Shown: positions 25,530 through 34,992, counted from the stretch's first letter. The stretch is DNA of 64,000 nt from an uncultured Gammaproteobacteria bacterium (GCA_902512305.1 CABXIU010000001.1:62001-126000), one strand, 5' to 3'. Program-made: numbers and translations. The notes: generated by a model from the letters alone, not told the origin.

Positions 25530-27998
25530 ATGTCAACAACTTTACCTAAGCATGCGCAAGCAGTAATTATTGGTGGTGGTGTTGTAGGTTGTTCTGTTGC
25601 CTATCACCTTGCTAAACTAGGATACAAAGATGTCGTTCTTCTTGAGCGAAAAAAGCTCACCTCAGGAACAACCTGGCATGCCGCAGGTCTTGTCGGTCAA
25701 ATGCGCTCTTCACTTAACTTGACACAAATGGTGAAGTACTCTGGAAATCTCTATGAAACATTGGAAGAAGAGACAGGCATGGCTACTGGCTATCGAAGAA
25801 CTGGATCAGTAAGTCTTGCTACAAATCACGAAAGATTAACCGAATACAAGCGAAATGCATCTCTTGCAAAGGTTCATGGGGTTGATGTTCAAATCTTATC
25901 TACTGAGGAGCTTAGAAGTAAACTAGATTTTTTTAATCTTGATGACGTTGTTGGTGGAGCATGGATTCCTAAAGACGGTAAAGCAGATCCTGCTAATGTT
26001 GCAATGGCTCTAGCAAAAGGAGCAAAAAATAACGGTGTCAAAATATTTGAAGATATAAAAGTTACTGGAATCCTTAAAGATAATGGAAGGGCGACAGGGG
26101 TTAGTACGGAGTTTGGAGACATTCAATCTGAAGTAGTAGTCAATTGCGGAGGCATGTGGGCCAGAGAGATTGGAAAAATGGCTGGCGTTTCAGTTCCACT
26201 TCATGCCTGTGAGCATTTTTATTTTTTAACTTCTGCTGTTCCAGGTCTTGGTGACATGCCAGTAGTAAGAGTTCCTGATGAATCTGCATACTATAAAGAA
26301 GATGCTGGAAAAATATTAGTTGGGCTCTTTGAGCCTAATGCTAAGCCATGGGCTCAAGATGGTATACCTGAGGATTTTTGCTTTGACCAAATTCAAGATG
26401 ATTTAGATCACTGTATGCCATACCTTGAGCTAGCAATGAGCAGAGTTCCAGTTATGGAAAGTTTGGGTATTGAAACTCTATTTAATGGTCCAGAGAGTTT
26501 TACACCCGATGATAATTTTCAAATTGGAGAGTCGCCTGAGCTTGGAAACTTTTATGTTGCTGCTGGATTCAATTCAATTGGAATTCAGGCTGCTGGAGGA
26601 GCTGGAAAGTATTTGGCAGAGTGGATTTTCGAAAAAGAGCCGCCATGCGATTTATGGGATGTTGATATTAGAAGAAATCAGTCCTTCCAAAGCAACAAAA
26701 CATATTTAGCAAATAGAGTTACTGAAACTTTGGGATATCTCTATGAAAACCATTTTCCTTACCATCAATATGAGACCGCACGAGGTTTGAGAAAAACTCC
26801 TCTTTATGATTTTTACAAAGAACGTGGCGCCTGTTTTGGAGAAGTAGCTGGATGGGAAAGACCTAACTGGTTTGTCCCAAAAGAACTCATTGGTAAAGTT
26901 GAAGCTAAGTATGAATACTCTTGGGGTAGGCAAAATTGGTTTGATTATCATAAGTTAGAACAGCAAGCTATTAGAGAAACAGTCGGAATGTATGAAATGT
27001 CTTCATACGCCAAAATAAGAGTAAAAGGTAGAGATGCTATGGACTTTCTTCAGCTGATCTGTGCCAATGATGTTGATGTTGAACCAGGTAAGATGGTTTA
27101 CACTCAGTGGTTAAATCAAAAAGGAGGTATTGAGGCAGATGTCACTGTCACTCGACTTGAAGCTGATGACTTTTTGATAGTTAGTGGCACAGTGTGTCTT
27201 AATAGAGATATGCACTGGCTTAAAAAGAATTTGCCAGAAGATGCTGATTGTTCATTATTTGACGCAACAAGTTCAGAAGGATGTTTGGCCATTATGGGTC
27301 CAAATTCAAGAGATTTAATACAGTCCCTCACTAATGCTGACATGAGTAATGAAGCCTTCCCATTTGCAAATGTTCGTAATATTGAAGTTGGTATGGCAAA
27401 TGTCCGTGCTCATCGAATCACTTATGTTGGTGAGTTAGGCTGGGAATTATACTTTCCTATGGAGTTTTCAAGCTATGTTGCAGAGCTTATTGACTCAGCA
27501 GGAGAGAAGTTTTCATTAAAGCATTGTGGTATGCATACAGTCGATAGTTGTCGTATTGAAAAAGCGTATAGGCATTTTGGCCATGATATTACTGATGAAG
27601 ACCACGTCATTAATGCTGGACTTGGATTTGCAGTAAAGCTGCAAAAAACAACCTCCAAATTTGGAAATTTAATTGGCTATGACTCTGTTAAATCTAAAAA
27701 AACATCAGGCTACGATATGCGTGTCATGCAATTTTTATTAAATAATTCAGATTTAATGCTTTACCATAACGAACCTATCTTAAAAAATGGAGAAATTGTT
27801 GGTCATTTAACAAGTGGGACCTATAGTCATACACTTGGAGGTCCTGTTGGTCTTGGCTATGTCCCTTGTAAGCCAAATGAAAGCCATGATGATATTTTAA
27901 GCGCCGAGTATACAATCGAAGTAGAGGGTGTTATTGAGAAGTGTAAAGTATCACTTAAACCAATGTACGACCCTTTAAATGAAAAAATTAGAAGTTAA
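25530..27998 (+). CDS. FAD-dependent N-methyl amine oxidoreductase with GcvT domain (dimethylglycine/sarcosine dehydrogenase-like)
   Basis: An 822-residue fusion that removes N-methyl groups and passes the one-carbon unit to tetrahydrofolate. The N-terminal DAO domain has GGGVVGCSVAYHLAKLG. His50 in TSGTTWHAAG is at the position that binds FAD covalently in dimethylglycine dehydrogenase. A linker domain spans about 370-430, and an aminomethyltransferase (GcvT) domain covers about 430-815, including GELGWELYFPME. It starts 37 bases after tauC and is probably in the same transcript. The substrate is unknown: dimethylglycine, sarcosine or an N-methylated taurine are the candidates. It converges on the protease gene with a six-base gap. 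Confidence 0.87.
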   Translation: MSTTLPKHAQAVIIGGGVVGCSVAYHLAKLGYKDVVLLERKKLTSGTTWHAAGLVGQMRSSLNLTQMVKYSGNLYETLEEETGMATGYRRTGSVSLATNHERLTEYKRNASLAKVHGVDVQILSTEELRSKLDFFNLDDVVGGAWIPKDGKADPANVAMALAKGAKNNGVKIFEDIKVTGILKDNGRATGVSTEFGDIQSEVVVNCGGMWAREIGKMAGVSVPLHACEHFYFLTSAVPGLGDMPVVRVPDESAYYKEDAGKILVGLFEPNAKPWAQDGIPEDFCFDQIQDDLDHCMPYLELAMSRVPVMESLGIETLFNGPESFTPDDNFQIGESPELGNFYVAAGFNSIGIQAAGGAGKYLAEWIFEKEPPCDLWDVDIRRNQSFQSNKTYLANRVTETLGYLYENHFPYHQYETARGLRKTPLYDFYKERGACFGEVAGWERPNWFVPKELIGKVEAKYEYSWGRQNWFDYHKLEQQAIRETVGMYEMSSYAKIRVKGRDAMDFLQLICANDVDVEPGKMVYTQWLNQKGGIEADVTVTRLEADDFLIVSGTVCLNRDMHWLKKNLPEDADCSLFDATSSEGCLAIMGPNSRDLIQSLTNADMSNEAFPFANVRNIEVGMANVRAHRITYVGELGWELYFPMEFSSYVAELIDSAGEKFSLKHCGMHTVDSCRIEKAYRHFGHDITDEDHVINAGLGFAVKLQKTTSKFGNLIGYDSVKSKKTSGYDMRVMQFLLNNSDLMLYHNEPILKNGEIVGHLTSGTYSHTLGGPVGLGYVPCKPNESHDDILSAEYTIEVEGVIEKCKVSLKPMYDPLNEKIRS

Positions 27999-28004
27999 CT
28001 AATC

Positions 28005-29012
28005 TTAATCCCAGGGAAATGCAACCGCATTGTTTTGAGGAATTAAATTACAGGTAGGGAAATTACCTGGATGATCATCATATCTCTTCTTAGAGCAATC
28101 ATTTTGAGGAACATCAAAATTACTCCCATTCATAAAAGATCTTGTTCCAGTGGCAGAGCAGGAGTCAAGCATTTCGGTTCTGCCCGTCCATCTATAGATT
28201 TCCGATTGAATCCATTCTTTTTGCGTCTGGACTAACTGAAGGAATTCATACATATGGCCGTTATAATCGCTACCGTTTCCATGAAGACCGTGAACAACAT
28301 ACTTTCCGCATTCTTTCATAATAACAGGAGAGCCAGATGTATCAAAAACCATTGGTGGGTTGAGTTTTCCGTCATGTTTAATGGTTTGTCTTGAACAGCT
28401 CGTTTCATTACTACCCCATATTCTTCCATTTAGTAAATGATCACTAGAGAACCTTCCTTTGCCAGCTCTTGCGTCTTCGCCGGGAACAACTATATGGAGA
28501 GCCTTTGTGCCTATAGCAGGAAGGTTATTTGCAATTGGAATAGGGGTAATTTTTATATCTTTGTTGCATCTATCACAATTACGATCAACATGCGCTACCA
28601 AGATATCGTTACCAGGAGGAACGCCTGTTGCTCTCGCTGAAATATCGAGTACTTTTGCAATGATTATTTTTTTCTTTGGGTAATTTTTTCCATCAACTAC
28701 CCACAAATCATTTTTGTGATGATGCCAATCTGTATTTCTTTTTGATGCTGCTTCAGCACCACAAGATAAAGTCTCTCTTCTGTCTGGCTCAAAGCCTAAT
28801 ATATGAGCCTCGCTAAGAATAATATCTTCTTCTATAAAGGTTACATTCGCTCCCCACATGTCATGGCCTTGAGCCAATCTAGCCTGAAAAGTATATTCAT
28901 CATTGGAATCAAAAGTTCCACAATTTTTTTTACATGTTAAAACATTGGGCTGGGCAAATGAAATAGAAATTAATCCAAGATATATTAATAGAGTTATTAA
29001 TATTTTTTTCAT
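28005..29012 (-). CDS. Secreted trypsin-like serine protease
   Basis: A 335-residue exported protein with a signal peptide (1-20, cleavage after SFA). It carries a chymotrypsin-fold triad as far as it can be read: His70 in IILSEAHIL (in place of TAAHC), Asp136 in GNDILVAHVD, and Ser226 in FDTSGSPVI (in place of GDSGGP). More than ten cysteines suggest disulfides and a periplasmic or extracellular site. The substitutions around the triad mean activity is not certain. Its ATG overlaps the tauR stop codon (ATGA) with AAGGA upstream, so it is translated from the tauR transcript. Its role in taurine use, if any, is unknown. Confidence 0.75.
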   Translation of the reverse strand: MKKILITLLIYLGLISISFAQPNVLTCKKNCGTFDSNDEYTFQARLAQGHDMWGANVTFIEEDIILSEAHILGFEPDRRETLSCGAEAASKRNTDWHHHKNDLWVVDGKNYPKKKIIIAKVLDISARATGVPPGNDILVAHVDRNCDRCNKDIKITPIPIANNLPAIGTKALHIVVPGEDARAGKGRFSSDHLLNGRIWGSNETSCSRQTIKHDGKLNPPMVFDTSGSPVIMKECGKYVVHGLHGNGSDYNGHMYEFLQLVQTQKEWIQSEIYRWTGRTEMLDSCSATGTRSFMNGSNFDVPQNDCSKKRYDDHPGNFPTCNLIPQNNAVAFPWD

Positions 29013-30481
29013 AGCATTTCCTTGATTGTTTGGATAATTATATCTAGTCCTTTGTCGATTTTATTTGTATCAATAGCAGAATAACCCAAGTGTAAATAGT
29101 TTTTGGGTACCTCATCTTGGTAGAAATGTGTGTTGCCAGATCTTACTGCTACATCTTTTGAGAGTAGTGTTTTACAAAGATTTTCGCTATCAATTGATTC
29201 TGGAATTTTAATCCAGAAAGTCGAACCTCCAAGAGTTGGTGTGCACGATAATAAAGGTTCATTGTTTATTTTTTCATTAATCAAGCCCCATCTCTCTTTG
29301 TTCGTTTTTTGTATCTTAGTAAACATATTGTGGTAATGCCCAAGCCCAATAAAAAGCGCAACCGATCTTTGATTATTAGCTGGTATATGTCTAATCATCA
29401 ATCTTCTAAGGGCTCTAGCTTCCTTTATAAAGCTTTCAGGTGCCACCATGTAACCTAATCTTAATCCAGGAGCGAAAGCTTTTGAAAAGCTGCCAACGTA
29501 AATCACGTTATTATTTTTATCTAGGCTTTTAAGAGAAGGGTGAGGTTTTTTTTGAAAGTTTATCTCGGCCTCATAATCATCTTCAATAATAACCATTTGT
29601 TTTTCTTTGGCAATAGATAAAAGTTCATGTCTTCTCTCCATGCTCATGGTCACCCCTGTTGGGTATTGATGGCTTGGTGTCGTGAAAATAATATCTGTAT
29701 CTGGTTTTATATCTTTAATAACTATGCCATCTTTATCAATACTAATTGGGACAATATTGTCAGTTTTAGAGTTAAAAATGTTTCTCACATCTGGATACCC
29801 TGGATTCTCCATGCCAACAACTGTACCTTGTTTGGTTAGTAAACTAGCAATCATATAGATAGCATTTTGACTACCTGATGTGATTAAAATTTGGTCTTTA
29901 TTCGCCCAAATTCCTCGCTTTGGGAGGACTTTAGATTGAATTTGTTTTATTAGTGATGGATCATCATTATCAACATGATCAATATTCCACTTTTGAATTT
30001 CTGGAAGTGTGGATGAGTGTCTAACTACTTCTCTCCATTCATAGTAGGGAATTAAATTTTTATCAAGCTGACCGATGGTAAACGAGTAAGGGAGGCTTTG
30101 CCATTTCTCTGGATTATGAATATTTGTTTGAGAAGATGGTTTTTTGGTAATGAGTTTGTCATGCCAAATGGGCGGTTCACTATTATTTGGTTGGTCATTC
30201 TCACTAGAGGTGTAGCTTTCGTAAAACTGCTCATTTACAAAATATCCTCGTCTTTCTTGTGGAGTAATATAGCCATCAAATTCAAGTTCTTTGTAAGCAG
30301 CAATTACAGTGTTTCTAGCAACTTTGAGAGAGCTAGCAAGGTTTCTTGAGGAAGGCAGAGGCTCATTAGGTCCAATTAAGCCATTGGTAATAGCGTCTAT
30401 CAACTGCTGACGAATTTGCAGTTGAAGTGTCCGAGGCTTATCATGCCTCAGTGAGAAAAATTGATTCCACATTTCATCCAT
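29009..30481 (-). CDS. tauR: MocR/GntR-family regulator TauR
   Basis: A PLP-binding transcription factor of the MocR type that activates taurine genes in characterised bacteria. Residues about 10-80 are a GntR winged helix (LQIRQQLIDAI, LPSSRNLASSL, VARNTVIAAYKELEFDGYI). Residues about 115-490 are a class I aminotransferase-like domain with VGSFSKAFAPGLRLGYM holding the PLP lysine. The 490-residue length fits. It is divergent from tpa, with candidate operators between them. The taurine assignment rests on position next to tpa-ald-xsc. Its stop overlaps the protease start. Confidence 0.9.
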   Translation of the reverse strand: MDEMWNQFFSLRHDKPRTLQLQIRQQLIDAITNGLIGPNEPLPSSRNLASSLKVARNTVIAAYKELEFDGYITPQERRGYFVNEQFYESYTSSENDQPNNSEPPIWHDKLITKKPSSQTNIHNPEKWQSLPYSFTIGQLDKNLIPYYEWREVVRHSSTLPEIQKWNIDHVDNDDPSLIKQIQSKVLPKRGIWANKDQILITSGSQNAIYMIASLLTKQGTVVGMENPGYPDVRNIFNSKTDNIVPISIDKDGIVIKDIKPDTDIIFTTPSHQYPTGVTMSMERRHELLSIAKEKQMVIIEDDYEAEINFQKKPHPSLKSLDKNNNVIYVGSFSKAFAPGLRLGYMVAPESFIKEARALRRLMIRHIPANNQRSVALFIGLGHYHNMFTKIQKTNKERWGLINEKINNEPLLSCTPTLGGSTFWIKIPESIDSENLCKTLLSKDVAVRSGNTHFYQDEVPKNYLHLGYSAIDTNKIDKGLDIIIQTIKEML

Positions 30482-30485
30482 TTTG

Positions 30486-30554
30486 CTGGCCTATTAGTTG
30501 TAAGTTTACTGGTTCTATATATATGTTAAATCAGGACCAGTTAAATTTTATAAT
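30486..30554 (+). promoter_or_regulatory. Candidate TauR operators and tpa promoter
   Basis: Three related half-sites lie between tauR and tpa: CTGGCCTAT at 30486-30494, CTGGTTCTAT at 30509-30518 (direct repeat, 23-base period), and ATCAGGACCAG at 30530-30540 (inverted). A perfect TATAAT follows at 30549-30554 with a poor -35, as expected for an activated promoter. The half-sites recall the CTGGAC-type repeats described for TauR in Rhodobacter, from memory. Confidence 0.55.
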
Positions 30555-30616
30555 TCTTTTGTTGAACATTGCATTAAATTTTAAAAAATTGTGATGAAAG
30601 TAGACTAGGAGGGAGT

Positions 30617-31978
30617 ATGTCGAATACTACAGTTGTTGATAATGCTAAGGACCACGTCTGGCATCATCTAACTCAGCATAAAGCTTTTGAGGATAATGAT
30701 CCATTGGTGGTTTCAAGTGCTAGTGGAATGCTTATAACTGATTCTAAAGGAGACGAATATCTTGACGCAACTTCTGGTGGCGTTTGGACGGTAAATCTAG
30801 GTTATGGCAGGGATGAAATGGTTAAGGTAGTCAGTGATCAAATATCTAAAATACCTTATTTTGCAGGGGCTTTTGGTAATGAGCCAGCTTCACAGTATGC
30901 TCAAGAAATTACCTCGTTGATGCCCGGAATGAATCGTGTTTACTATTCAAACTCTGGTTCAGAGGCGAACGAAAAAGCCTACAAGATGGTTCGCCAACTT
31001 GCTCATTTTGATAACGAGGGAAAGAAACATAAAATTATTTTCCGTGACCGTGATTATCATGGGACCACCATTGGAGCAATGAGTTCTTCAGCTCAAATTC
31101 AAAGAAAGAAACAATACGGCCCTTTTACACCTGGCTTTGTTGAAATGCCTAATTGTTGTTGTTATCGTTGCCCATTTGGCAAAAAGTATGGGGAATGTGG
31201 TATTGAATGCGCCTCAGTTCTAGAAGATATTATTTTAAAAGAAGGGCCAGATGCTGTGGGTGCGGTTGTACTTGAGCCAATTACGGCTGGTGGAGGTGTA
31301 ATTCCGCCGGTTAAAGAGTATTTTCCAATCATTCAGTCGATCTGTAAAAAATATGATGTGTTGCTTCATATCGATGAGGTAGTTTGTGGTCTTGGAAGGA
31401 CAGGCAAATGGTTTGGTTATCAGCACTTTGATGTTCAGCCTGATATTGTTACTACTGCCAAAGGTCTTGCCGCAGGGTATGCAGCGATATCTGCTACTAT
31501 TACTTCTGAATCAATTTTTGATAGGTTTAAGCAAGAACCTTCTAACCCTGATAGCTACTTTAGAGATATTTCAACTTTTGGTGGATGTACTGCTGGACCT
31601 GCAGCTGCATTGGAAGTTGTAAATATTATAAAAAAAGAAAATCTTCTTGATAATGTTAAAAAAATGGGTGACTATCTGAAAGATAAGTTGCATGGCCTTG
31701 AAGAGAAATATGACATTATTGGAGACGTTAGAGGAAAAGGCTTGTTTTGTGGAGTAGAGCTAGTTAAAGATAGGAAAACTAAAGAGCCAGTCCATGAAAG
31801 TGTTGCAATTGCAATTGCTGGGCACTGTCTAAAAAACAAAGTAATGATTGGTAGGACGAATCGTAGCTTTGAATACAATAATAATGTACTGCTATTTAGC
31901 CCAGCCTTTATTTGCTCAAAAAATGAAATTGACCAAATTGTAGAGGCCGTTGATAACGCAATTGCTGCGAATACTTAG
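30617..31978 (+). CDS. tpa: Taurine--pyruvate aminotransferase
   Basis: PLP enzyme that moves the amino group of taurine to pyruvate, giving sulfoacetaldehyde and alanine. The 453-residue class III aminotransferase has SGSEANEKAYKMVRQLA, FRDRDYHGTTIGAMS, LLHIDEVVCGLGRTGKWFG and the PLP lysine in TTAKGLAAGYAAISATI. An excellent GGAGGG lies upstream of the ATG. It heads tpa-ald-xsc, with gaps of 38 and 21 bases. Together these are the standard taurine dissimilation set. Confidence 0.94.
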   Translation: MSNTTVVDNAKDHVWHHLTQHKAFEDNDPLVVSSASGMLITDSKGDEYLDATSGGVWTVNLGYGRDEMVKVVSDQISKIPYFAGAFGNEPASQYAQEITSLMPGMNRVYYSNSGSEANEKAYKMVRQLAHFDNEGKKHKIIFRDRDYHGTTIGAMSSSAQIQRKKQYGPFTPGFVEMPNCCCYRCPFGKKYGECGIECASVLEDIILKEGPDAVGAVVLEPITAGGGVIPPVKEYFPIIQSICKKYDVLLHIDEVVCGLGRTGKWFGYQHFDVQPDIVTTAKGLAAGYAAISATITSESIFDRFKQEPSNPDSYFRDISTFGGCTAGPAAALEVVNIIKKENLLDNVKKMGDYLKDKLHGLEEKYDIIGDVRGKGLFCGVELVKDRKTKEPVHESVAIAIAGHCLKNKVMIGRTNRSFEYNNNVLLFSPAFICSKNEIDQIVEAVDNAIAANT

Positions 31979-32016
31979 TAGCAAAATTTTATTCACATTT
32001 TTATAGGAAAATTAAA

Positions 32017-33135
32017 ATGATTATAGGAGTTCCAAAAGAAATTAAAAACCATGAATACAGAGTAGGGTTAACACCGAGAAGTGTTAAAGAATTTATTAAT
32101 CATGGTCACAAAGTTCTAGTTCAAACAAATGCCGGCATAGGAATTGGTGCTTCTGATGATCAATATAAAGATAATGGCGCTCAAATTCTTTCTAGTGCTA
32201 AAGAGGTTTTTGATGCAGCAGAAATGATTGTTAAAGTGAAAGAGCCTCAAGCGGAAGAGATTGCAATGCTTAGAGAAGGTCAAATTCTCTACACTTACCT
32301 TCATCTTGCACCAGACCCAGAGCAAACTAAAGGGCTTGTTGAAAGTGGGGCGATTTGTATTGCCTATGAAACGGTTACCTCTCCTCGTGGAGGTCTTCCA
32401 TTATTAGCACCAATGTCAAAGGTTGCTGGAAGAATGGCAGTTCAAGCAGGCGCTCACTTTCTAGAGCATCCAAATGGAGGCATGGGGGCTCTCTTAGGAG
32501 GGGTTCCAGGGGTTGATCCACTCAATGTAGTTATTTTGGGTGGTGGAGTTGTAGGATCTCATGCGGCGCATATGGCTGTTGGAATGGGTGCAGATGTGTG
32601 GGTTCTTGATAATAATCCTGATACCCTTGAGCAGCATTGGCAACAGTTTGGAAGAAGTACGAACACAGTTTTTTCTACCAAAAGTTCAGTAGAGGAGTAT
32701 GTACTTCAAGCTGATCTCGTTATTGGCGGCGTTTTAATACCTGGAGCAGAAGCGCCAAAATTAGTCTCTAAAGAGATGATTAAGGCGATGAAGCCAGGTT
32801 CAGTAATAGTTGATGTTGCAATTGACCAAGGCGGATGTTTTGAAACTTCCAAGGCAACCACTCACGCAGAGCCAACATATATGGTAGATGACGTCGTTCA
32901 CTATTGTGTAGCAAATATGCCTGGAGGCGTCCCAAAAACATCAACTTATGCACTTAATAACGCCACACTTCCGTTTGGACTAAGTATTGCTAATAAGGGC
33001 GTAAAACAAGCTTTATTGGATGATGAGCATTTAAGAGCAGGATTAAATGTCCATAGCGGCAAAGTAACATGTTTAGAAGTAGCCCAAGATTTAGGCTATG
33101 ATTATGTCCCTGCTTTGGATATGCTAAATAAATAA
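32017..33135 (+). CDS. ald: Alanine dehydrogenase
   Basis: Oxidatively deaminates alanine to pyruvate and ammonium with NAD, which regenerates the amino acceptor for Tpa. The 372 residues open with MIIGVPKEIKNHEYRVGLTP and have VKVKEPQAEE, LHLAPDP, SKVAGRMAVQAGAHFLE, the NAD site VVILGGGVVGSHAA and VVDVAIDQGGCFETS. The length is standard. An AGGAAA lies upstream of the ATG. Ammonium released here could be assimilated by the GlnA encoded in the same window. Confidence 0.96.
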   Translation: MIIGVPKEIKNHEYRVGLTPRSVKEFINHGHKVLVQTNAGIGIGASDDQYKDNGAQILSSAKEVFDAAEMIVKVKEPQAEEIAMLREGQILYTYLHLAPDPEQTKGLVESGAICIAYETVTSPRGGLPLLAPMSKVAGRMAVQAGAHFLEHPNGGMGALLGGVPGVDPLNVVILGGGVVGSHAAHMAVGMGADVWVLDNNPDTLEQHWQQFGRSTNTVFSTKSSVEEYVLQADLVIGGVLIPGAEAPKLVSKEMIKAMKPGSVIVDVAIDQGGCFETSKATTHAEPTYMVDDVVHYCVANMPGGVPKTSTYALNNATLPFGLSIANKGVKQALLDDEHLRAGLNVHSGKVTCLEVAQDLGYDYVPALDMLNK

Positions 33136-33156
33136 AAAAATAGGAGAAGAAAAGAA

Positions 33157-34929
33157 ATGGCAAAAATGACCTCGAGTGAAGCCTTTGTTGAAACTATGGT
33201 AGCTAATGAAGTGACTGATATTTTTGGCATCATGGGTTCAGCGTTTATGGATGCAATGGATATCTTTGAACCAGCAGGAATAAGATTTATTCCGGTTGTT
33301 CATGAGCAAGGAGCAGCCCATATGGCTGATGGCTATTCAAGAGTTAGCGGTAGACACGGTGTTGTGATAGGCCAAAATGGTCCCGGTATATCAAATTGTG
33401 TAACAGCCATTGCAGCAGCTTATTGGGCACACAGCCCCGTTGTTATCGTTACACCTGAAGCTGGAACTATGGGTGTAGGGCTAGGTGGATTTCAAGAAGC
33501 TAATCAACTCCCAATGTTTCAAGAATTTACTAAATACCAAGGGCATGTTGTTAATCCAATGAGGATGGCAGAATTCACTGGTCGCTGTTTTGATAGAGCG
33601 ATGAGTGAGATGGCTCCAACACAATTAAATATTCCAAGGGATTATTTCTATGCTGACGGTGAGTTTACGATTCCTACGCCAAGAAGAATTGATCGAGGAT
33701 CAGGCGGTGAAGATACCCTAAATGCAGCAGTTGCTTTAATTGCAAAAGCAAAATTCCCAGTTATTGTTTCCGGTGGTGGTGTTGTTATGGCTGATGGCAT
33801 AGAGGAGTGTAAAGCTTTAGCTGAGCGTCTCGGTGCTCCAGTAGTGAATAGTTATTTGCATAACGATTCTTTTCCAGCCAGTCATGAATTATGGTGTGGA
33901 CCCCTCGGTTATCAGGGTTCGAAAGCTGCAATGAAGCTTATCTCTAAGGCTGATGTCGTTATTGCTTTAGGAACCCGACTTGGACCATTTGGTACTTTAC
34001 CTCAACATGGAATGGATTATTGGCCAAAAGATGCCGAAATTATTCAAATTGATGCAGATCACAAAATGTTAGGCCTGGTTAAGCCTATCAATGTAGGTAT
34101 CTGTGGCGATGCTAAGGCTGTTGCATCAGTTCTTTGCCAAAAATTAGACTCTGAAACTCTAAAATGCGATTCATCAAAGGGCGATAGAGCTAAGACTATT
34201 GCAGAGGAAAAAGCCGCATGGGAGCTTGAGCTAGACGAATGGATTCATGAGACCGACTCTTATAGTATGGATATGCTTGCTGATAAAGAGGAAGGATGGC
34301 TTCACCCAAGACAAGTCTTGCGTGAACTAGAAAAAGCAATGCCTGAAGACGTCATGGTTTCAACGGATATTGGTAATATTAATTCAGTTGCAAATAGCTA
34401 CCTTCGTTTTGAAAAGCCACGTAGTTTTTTTGCAGCAATGAGCTATGGAAACTGTGGCTATGCTTTTCCAACAATTATAGGTGCAAAAGCTGCTGCTCAG
34501 CATAGACCTGCTATCTCTTATGCTGGTGATGGGGCTTGGGCTATGAGTATGGTTGAGACAATGACTTGCGTTCGTCATGATATTCCAGTTACAGCAGTTG
34601 TTTTTCATAATCGTCACTGGGGTGCTGAAAAGAAAAACCAGGTTGATTTTTATGACAGACGTTTTGTAGCTGCTGAGCTAACTGATCAGCACTTTGTCAA
34701 CATTGCTGAATCGATGGGGGCTGAAGGTATTCGAGTTGATAAGCTTGAAGAAGTTGGGCCTGCACTTAAAAAAGCAATCGACATGCAGATGAAAGAAAGA
34801 AAGACAACAATCATCGAAATTATGTGTTCTAGAGAGCTTGGTGATCCTTTTAGAAAGGATGCATTAAGTAAACCAATTAGACATCTAGAAAAGTACAAGG
34901 ATTACGGCGAAAAATCACCTCATCGTTAA
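33157..34929 (+). CDS. xsc: Sulfoacetaldehyde acetyltransferase
   Basis: Thiamine-diphosphate enzyme that splits sulfoacetaldehyde with phosphate into acetyl phosphate and sulfite. The 590 residues have the ThDP fold in three domains. The N-terminal region is MTSSEAFVETMVANEVTDIFGIMGSAFMDAMD-like, with the catalytic Glu in PVVHEQGAAHMADGYSR. The C-terminal ThDP/Mg motif begins SYAGDGAWAMSMVE. KKNQVDFYDRRF near residue 495 is typical of Xsc. AGGAGAAG precedes the ATG. No phosphate acetyltransferase gene follows, unlike many tau loci, so acetyl phosphate must be handled by a gene elsewhere. Confidence 0.95.
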   Translation: MAKMTSSEAFVETMVANEVTDIFGIMGSAFMDAMDIFEPAGIRFIPVVHEQGAAHMADGYSRVSGRHGVVIGQNGPGISNCVTAIAAAYWAHSPVVIVTPEAGTMGVGLGGFQEANQLPMFQEFTKYQGHVVNPMRMAEFTGRCFDRAMSEMAPTQLNIPRDYFYADGEFTIPTPRRIDRGSGGEDTLNAAVALIAKAKFPVIVSGGGVVMADGIEECKALAERLGAPVVNSYLHNDSFPASHELWCGPLGYQGSKAAMKLISKADVVIALGTRLGPFGTLPQHGMDYWPKDAEIIQIDADHKMLGLVKPINVGICGDAKAVASVLCQKLDSETLKCDSSKGDRAKTIAEEKAAWELELDEWIHETDSYSMDMLADKEEGWLHPRQVLRELEKAMPEDVMVSTDIGNINSVANSYLRFEKPRSFFAAMSYGNCGYAFPTIIGAKAAAQHRPAISYAGDGAWAMSMVETMTCVRHDIPVTAVVFHNRHWGAEKKNQVDFYDRRFVAAELTDQHFVNIAESMGAEGIRVDKLEEVGPALKKAIDMQMKERKTTIIEIMCSRELGDPFRKDALSKPIRHLEKYKDYGEKSPHR

Positions 34930-34943
34930 TTCATTATTTTAAA

Positions 34944-34976
34944 CCTTCAGAGTGGTATATTATGCTGCTCTGAGGG
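34944..34976 (+). terminator. Terminator after xsc
   Basis: CCTTCAGAG pairs with CTCTGAGGG (one G-U pair) around a 15-base loop that can itself pair partly, followed by ATTTTTA. It separates xsc from the next gene on the same strand. Confidence 0.65.
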
Positions 34977-34992
34977 ATTTTTATAGTTAATT

